A program made the position numbers and the translations under genes. Positions 62,323-64,000 of a DNA stretch of 64,000 nucleotides are shown here, one piece after another. The notes under the pieces are model-generated. The model searched no databases, was not told the origin of the DNA, and saw only the letters and a list, made by a program, of their open reading frames with translations. The stretch comes from Verrucomicrobia subdivision 3 bacterium UBA693 (GTDB lineage Bacteria; Verrucomicrobiota; Verrucomicrobiia; Limisphaerales; UBA8199), in NCBI GenBank assembly GCA_002298785.1, contig DBMR01000095.1, forward strand, positions 66,325 to 130,324, read 5' to 3'. Every line of letters starts with the position of its first letter. The stretch's first letter is position 1.

Positions 62323-62517
62323 AGCGCGCCGCTCGTGGCGAAACCGGATGGAACTGGGCTGCATGTTGATGAAAACCCTTACTCCCTGTGGGACCCGGGT
62401 CGAAAGACAATTCTGCGGTTGCCAAGCCGAATTCGAAATGCCGGGAGTTTTGTCGCCGGTAAAGGATGTGTTGGCGTTTGGCGGGAGGAATTTTTAGAGT
62501 GGGCGTGTGATAACCTC
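62323..62517 (+). repeat. Repeat block A, copy 2 (leader of the URO-D-like gene)
   Basis: Aligns with 55904-56096. It contains GGAGG at 62484-62488, 18 nt before the GTG start at 62507; this is longer than usual spacing. A 76-codon plus-strand frame starting at 62322 runs through it and overlaps the start of the next gene, but in copy 1 the same frame has stops. Confidence 0.7.
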
Positions 62518-63535
62518 CCGCGAACGCGTGCTTACGGCCCTGGAGCGTAAACCAACCGACCGCGTGCCTCGGGATTTTTGGGCCGAGCCGCCGGCACTTA
62601 ACCGCCTGTTCCAACATCTCGGGCACCGGGATGCGGACCGGTTACTGGATGATTTGGGAATTGATATCGCTCATCTCGAAACCCCGCCCTTAGCGGATCG
62701 CCCGGTGCGCCAGGGGATCTACCAAAATTTCTGGGGAGAGCGATATATCTATCAAACCACCGACTGGGGCCCGATGCGCGAAGATGTCGCCGGCGCTTTA
62801 GCCGGCGCAAAGTGCATTTCCGACCTCGAGGCCTTTGAGTGGCCGAGCCCGGATTGCATCGATCGATCCAGCTTGCTTCGTCAATGCGAACGTCACGCGG
62901 ACCGGGCTTTACTCTATGGTTTTGCGGATGTTTGGCAACGACCGGCGCTGGTGCGCGGGTGGGAAGACATGTTCCTGGACATGGTGGAGCGGCCGGATTG
63001 GGTGCATTTTCTGGGGCGCAAATTCACCGACTTTTACCTTGAAGATTACACGCGGGCGGCGGAAGTCACGAATGGCCGGATTGATCTTTTTTTGCTCATC
63101 AGCGACCTCGGCAGCCAGCGAGGTCCGCTGCTCTCGCTCCAGATGTTCGAGCGCTTCGTGGCCCCCTATCTCAAGGAAATGATTGATTGCATACACAGCT
63201 TGCGAGGACGGGTGCTGTATCATAGTTGCGGCGCGATCAACACCTTCATTCCGCGCCTGATCGAGCTGGGAGTTGATGTGCTCGACCCTATTCAGCCTAC
63301 AGGACCCGAGATGCGGCCTTCGGCCCTCAAAGCGGCGTATGGCCGGCGGATCTGTTTTCACGGGGGCATCGACATGCAGCACCTGCTGCCACACGGCACG
63401 CCAGCAGACGTGACGGCTGAGGCCCGCAACTATTGCGAAATACTCGGGGCTGGAGGCGGATACATTCTGGGGCCGGCGCATTTATTCCAGCCTGATGTAC
63501 CGCCGGAAAATATCCTGGCGGTCTATGCCACGTGA
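62507..63535 (+). CDS. Uroporphyrinogen decarboxylase family protein (MtaA/CmuA methyltransferase-like)
   Basis: A 342-residue TIM-barrel protein starting at GTG 62507 (MITSRERVLTALERKPTDRVP, the standard start of this family). Further family phrases are DWGPMREDVAGAL, LLISDLGSQRGPLLSLQMFERFVAPYLKEMID, YHSCGAINTFIPRLIELGVDVLDPIQP and CFHGGIDMQHLLPHGTPADV. The HSCG motif recalls the zinc ligands of methylcobamide:CoM methyltransferases; true HemE enzymes differ. Such orphan URO-D proteins in Verrucomicrobiota are of unknown substrate. It follows repeat block A copy 2 and converges with the DUF4091 gene. Confidence 0.8.
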   Translation: MITSRERVLTALERKPTDRVPRDFWAEPPALNRLFQHLGHRDADRLLDDLGIDIAHLETPPLADRPVRQGIYQNFWGERYIYQTTDWGPMREDVAGALAGAKCISDLEAFEWPSPDCIDRSSLLRQCERHADRALLYGFADVWQRPALVRGWEDMFLDMVERPDWVHFLGRKFTDFYLEDYTRAAEVTNGRIDLFLLISDLGSQRGPLLSLQMFERFVAPYLKEMIDCIHSLRGRVLYHSCGAINTFIPRLIELGVDVLDPIQPTGPEMRPSALKAAYGRRICFHGGIDMQHLLPHGTPADVTAEARNYCEILGAGGGYILGPAHLFQPDVPPENILAVYAT

Positions 63536-63539
63536 TCGA

Positions 63540-63559
63540 CGTGGCGGCGGCGCGCCACG
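63540..63559. terminator. Hairpin between the URO-D-like and DUF4091 genes
   Basis: Arms 63540-63546 and 63553-63559 form a perfect 7-bp stem with a 6-nt loop, right after the stop at 63535 and before the converging stop at 63582. No T-run, so a moderate call. Confidence 0.4.
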
Positions 63560-63581
63560 GGGGTTGGAATGGCGGGCTGGC

Positions 63582-64000
63582 TTAACGATGGGTGGAACTG
63601 GCTATGGCTTCGACGCAGCCCAGCATTTCGTTTCGGAAGGCATTGATGCTGCCATCGTTGTTGCTGGCGTCGATAGCAGTTCGGCCCAGGCCTTGGGTCA
63701 TCTCCGCGTAGCTTTGATCGGTCAGGGCCGGGAGACTGACTTCCAGCAGGTGCCGGATGCGGTCGCGAGTGGCCGCGCTCAGGGCTGTGCCGGTGGCGGC
63801 GTCGAGTTGTTTGCGTAGTGCTGCCAGAATCCGGTAATCTTCGATGCCCTCGCGCACGGCTTCCCAACGCCGACTGGTCACGGGTTTGGTGCGCCCGGGA
63901 TAAACCAATTGATATTCCATATCCACGCGTCCCCACGGATCGCCACCCGAGTTGTAACACCAGAAACCGATACCGGTGGCTCCATGCCGGAAAGCGAATG
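63582..64000 (-). CDS. DUF4091/GH123-like protein, C-terminal part
   Basis: This gene enters from the right edge; its start is outside the window. The visible 139 codons read GATGIGFWCYNSGGDPWGRV, YQLVYPGRTKPVTSRRWEAVREGIEDYRIL and then a helical tail, the same end as in the large protein at 14121-17312 (IGFWTHSTTEADHW, LVYPGESPVPSVRWEAVRDGLEDA). This is the C-terminal signature of DUF4091 glycosidase-like proteins. Whether it carries an N-terminal propeller as well cannot be seen. Confidence 0.8.
   Translation of the reverse strand, partial: FAFRHGATGIGFWCYNSGGDPWGRVDMEYQLVYPGRTKPVTSRRWEAVREGIEDYRILAALRKQLDAATGTALSAATRDRIRHLLEVSLPALTDQSYAEMTQGLGRTAIDASNNDGSINAFRNEMLGCVEAIASSTHR

Noticed and set aside
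55904..62517. The 55.9-62.5 kb segment as an integrated phage or transposon
   Set aside because: Despite a tail-fibre-like protein and flanking repeats, there is no integrase, transposase, capsid or terminase gene, and the fibre-like domains are common on verrucomicrobial surface proteins.
62074..62550. 158-codon plus-strand frame crossing block B copy 2 and block A copy 2
   Set aside because: It joins two unrelated repeat blocks and overlaps the start of the URO-D-like gene; the equivalent frame in block A copy 1 has stop codons.

Overview
The window looks like a chromosome piece from a Verrucomicrobiota bacterium, probably of the Pedosphaera/Limisphaera type. The evidence is PEP-CTERM sorting tails, orphan pseudopilins with an [12 protein letters not shown] helix, many secreted PQQ-like beta-propeller, LamG-like and DUF4091 proteins, C-terminal tails ending in a FYRL-like motif, high G+C, and weak or absent Shine-Dalgarno sequences. 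This placement is inference from gene content; there is no rRNA or marker gene in the window. I saw no tRNA, rRNA, CRISPR array or intact insertion sequence.  Layout. 1-10.5 kb: secreted and surface proteins, namely a cut-off PqaA-type lipoprotein, two paralogous LamG/CBM-like proteins, an oligogalacturonate-lyase-like propeller, a pseudopilin, a PEP-CTERM protein and a sialidase-like BNR protein. 10.6-24.9 kb: an almost complete fatty-acid beta-oxidation locus: acyl-CoA dehydrogenase, acyl-CoA ligase, then fadN-fadA-etfB-etfA and a membrane ETF:quinone oxidoreductase of the CCG/heme-b type. It is interrupted on the opposite strand by a 1063-residue PQQ-like/DUF4091 protein. 24.9-29.8 kb: a GH42-like glycosidase, a GNAT acetyltransferase and a secreted alpha/alpha-barrel protein.  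30.0-35.8 kb: a tight six-gene operon encoding a HemN-like radical SAM protein, a chorismate-lyase-like protein with the family's ligand residues, a halogenase-like flavoprotein, a hotdog thioesterase, a small membrane protein and a PaaK-like aryl-CoA ligase. Together they suggest an aromatic pathway that starts from chorismate. This is my leading candidate for an undescribed system. 35.9-43.3 kb: another PQQ-like protein, a pseudopilin, two tandem paralogous secreted proteins (one with PEP-CTERM, one with a different tail), an Omp85-like barrel and two small orphan proteins.  43.4-54.6 kb: an eight-gene operon with gaps of 2-45 nt. It encodes two PQQ-like propellers, a DUF3311 peptide, a sodium:solute symporter, an adenylating enzyme, an aldehyde-dehydrogenase-fold protein, an iron-type alcohol dehydrogenase and a CPA2-type cation/proton antiporter. 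Its control region has two dyads of identical form, TGAC-N5-GTCA, 61 bp apart. This reads as uptake plus carboxylate/aldehyde/alcohol interconversion of an unknown substrate.  54.7-64 kb: a GH43-like protein, then a scrambled region (55.9-62.5 kb) bounded by two repeat blocks in mirror order (A-B ... B-A, all in the same orientation). Between them lie a kelch-like propeller, a YadA-head-like fibre protein, an 86-residue internally deleted secreted protein and a cytochrome c remnant. A URO-D family methyltransferase-like gene and a cut-off DUF4091 gene close the window.
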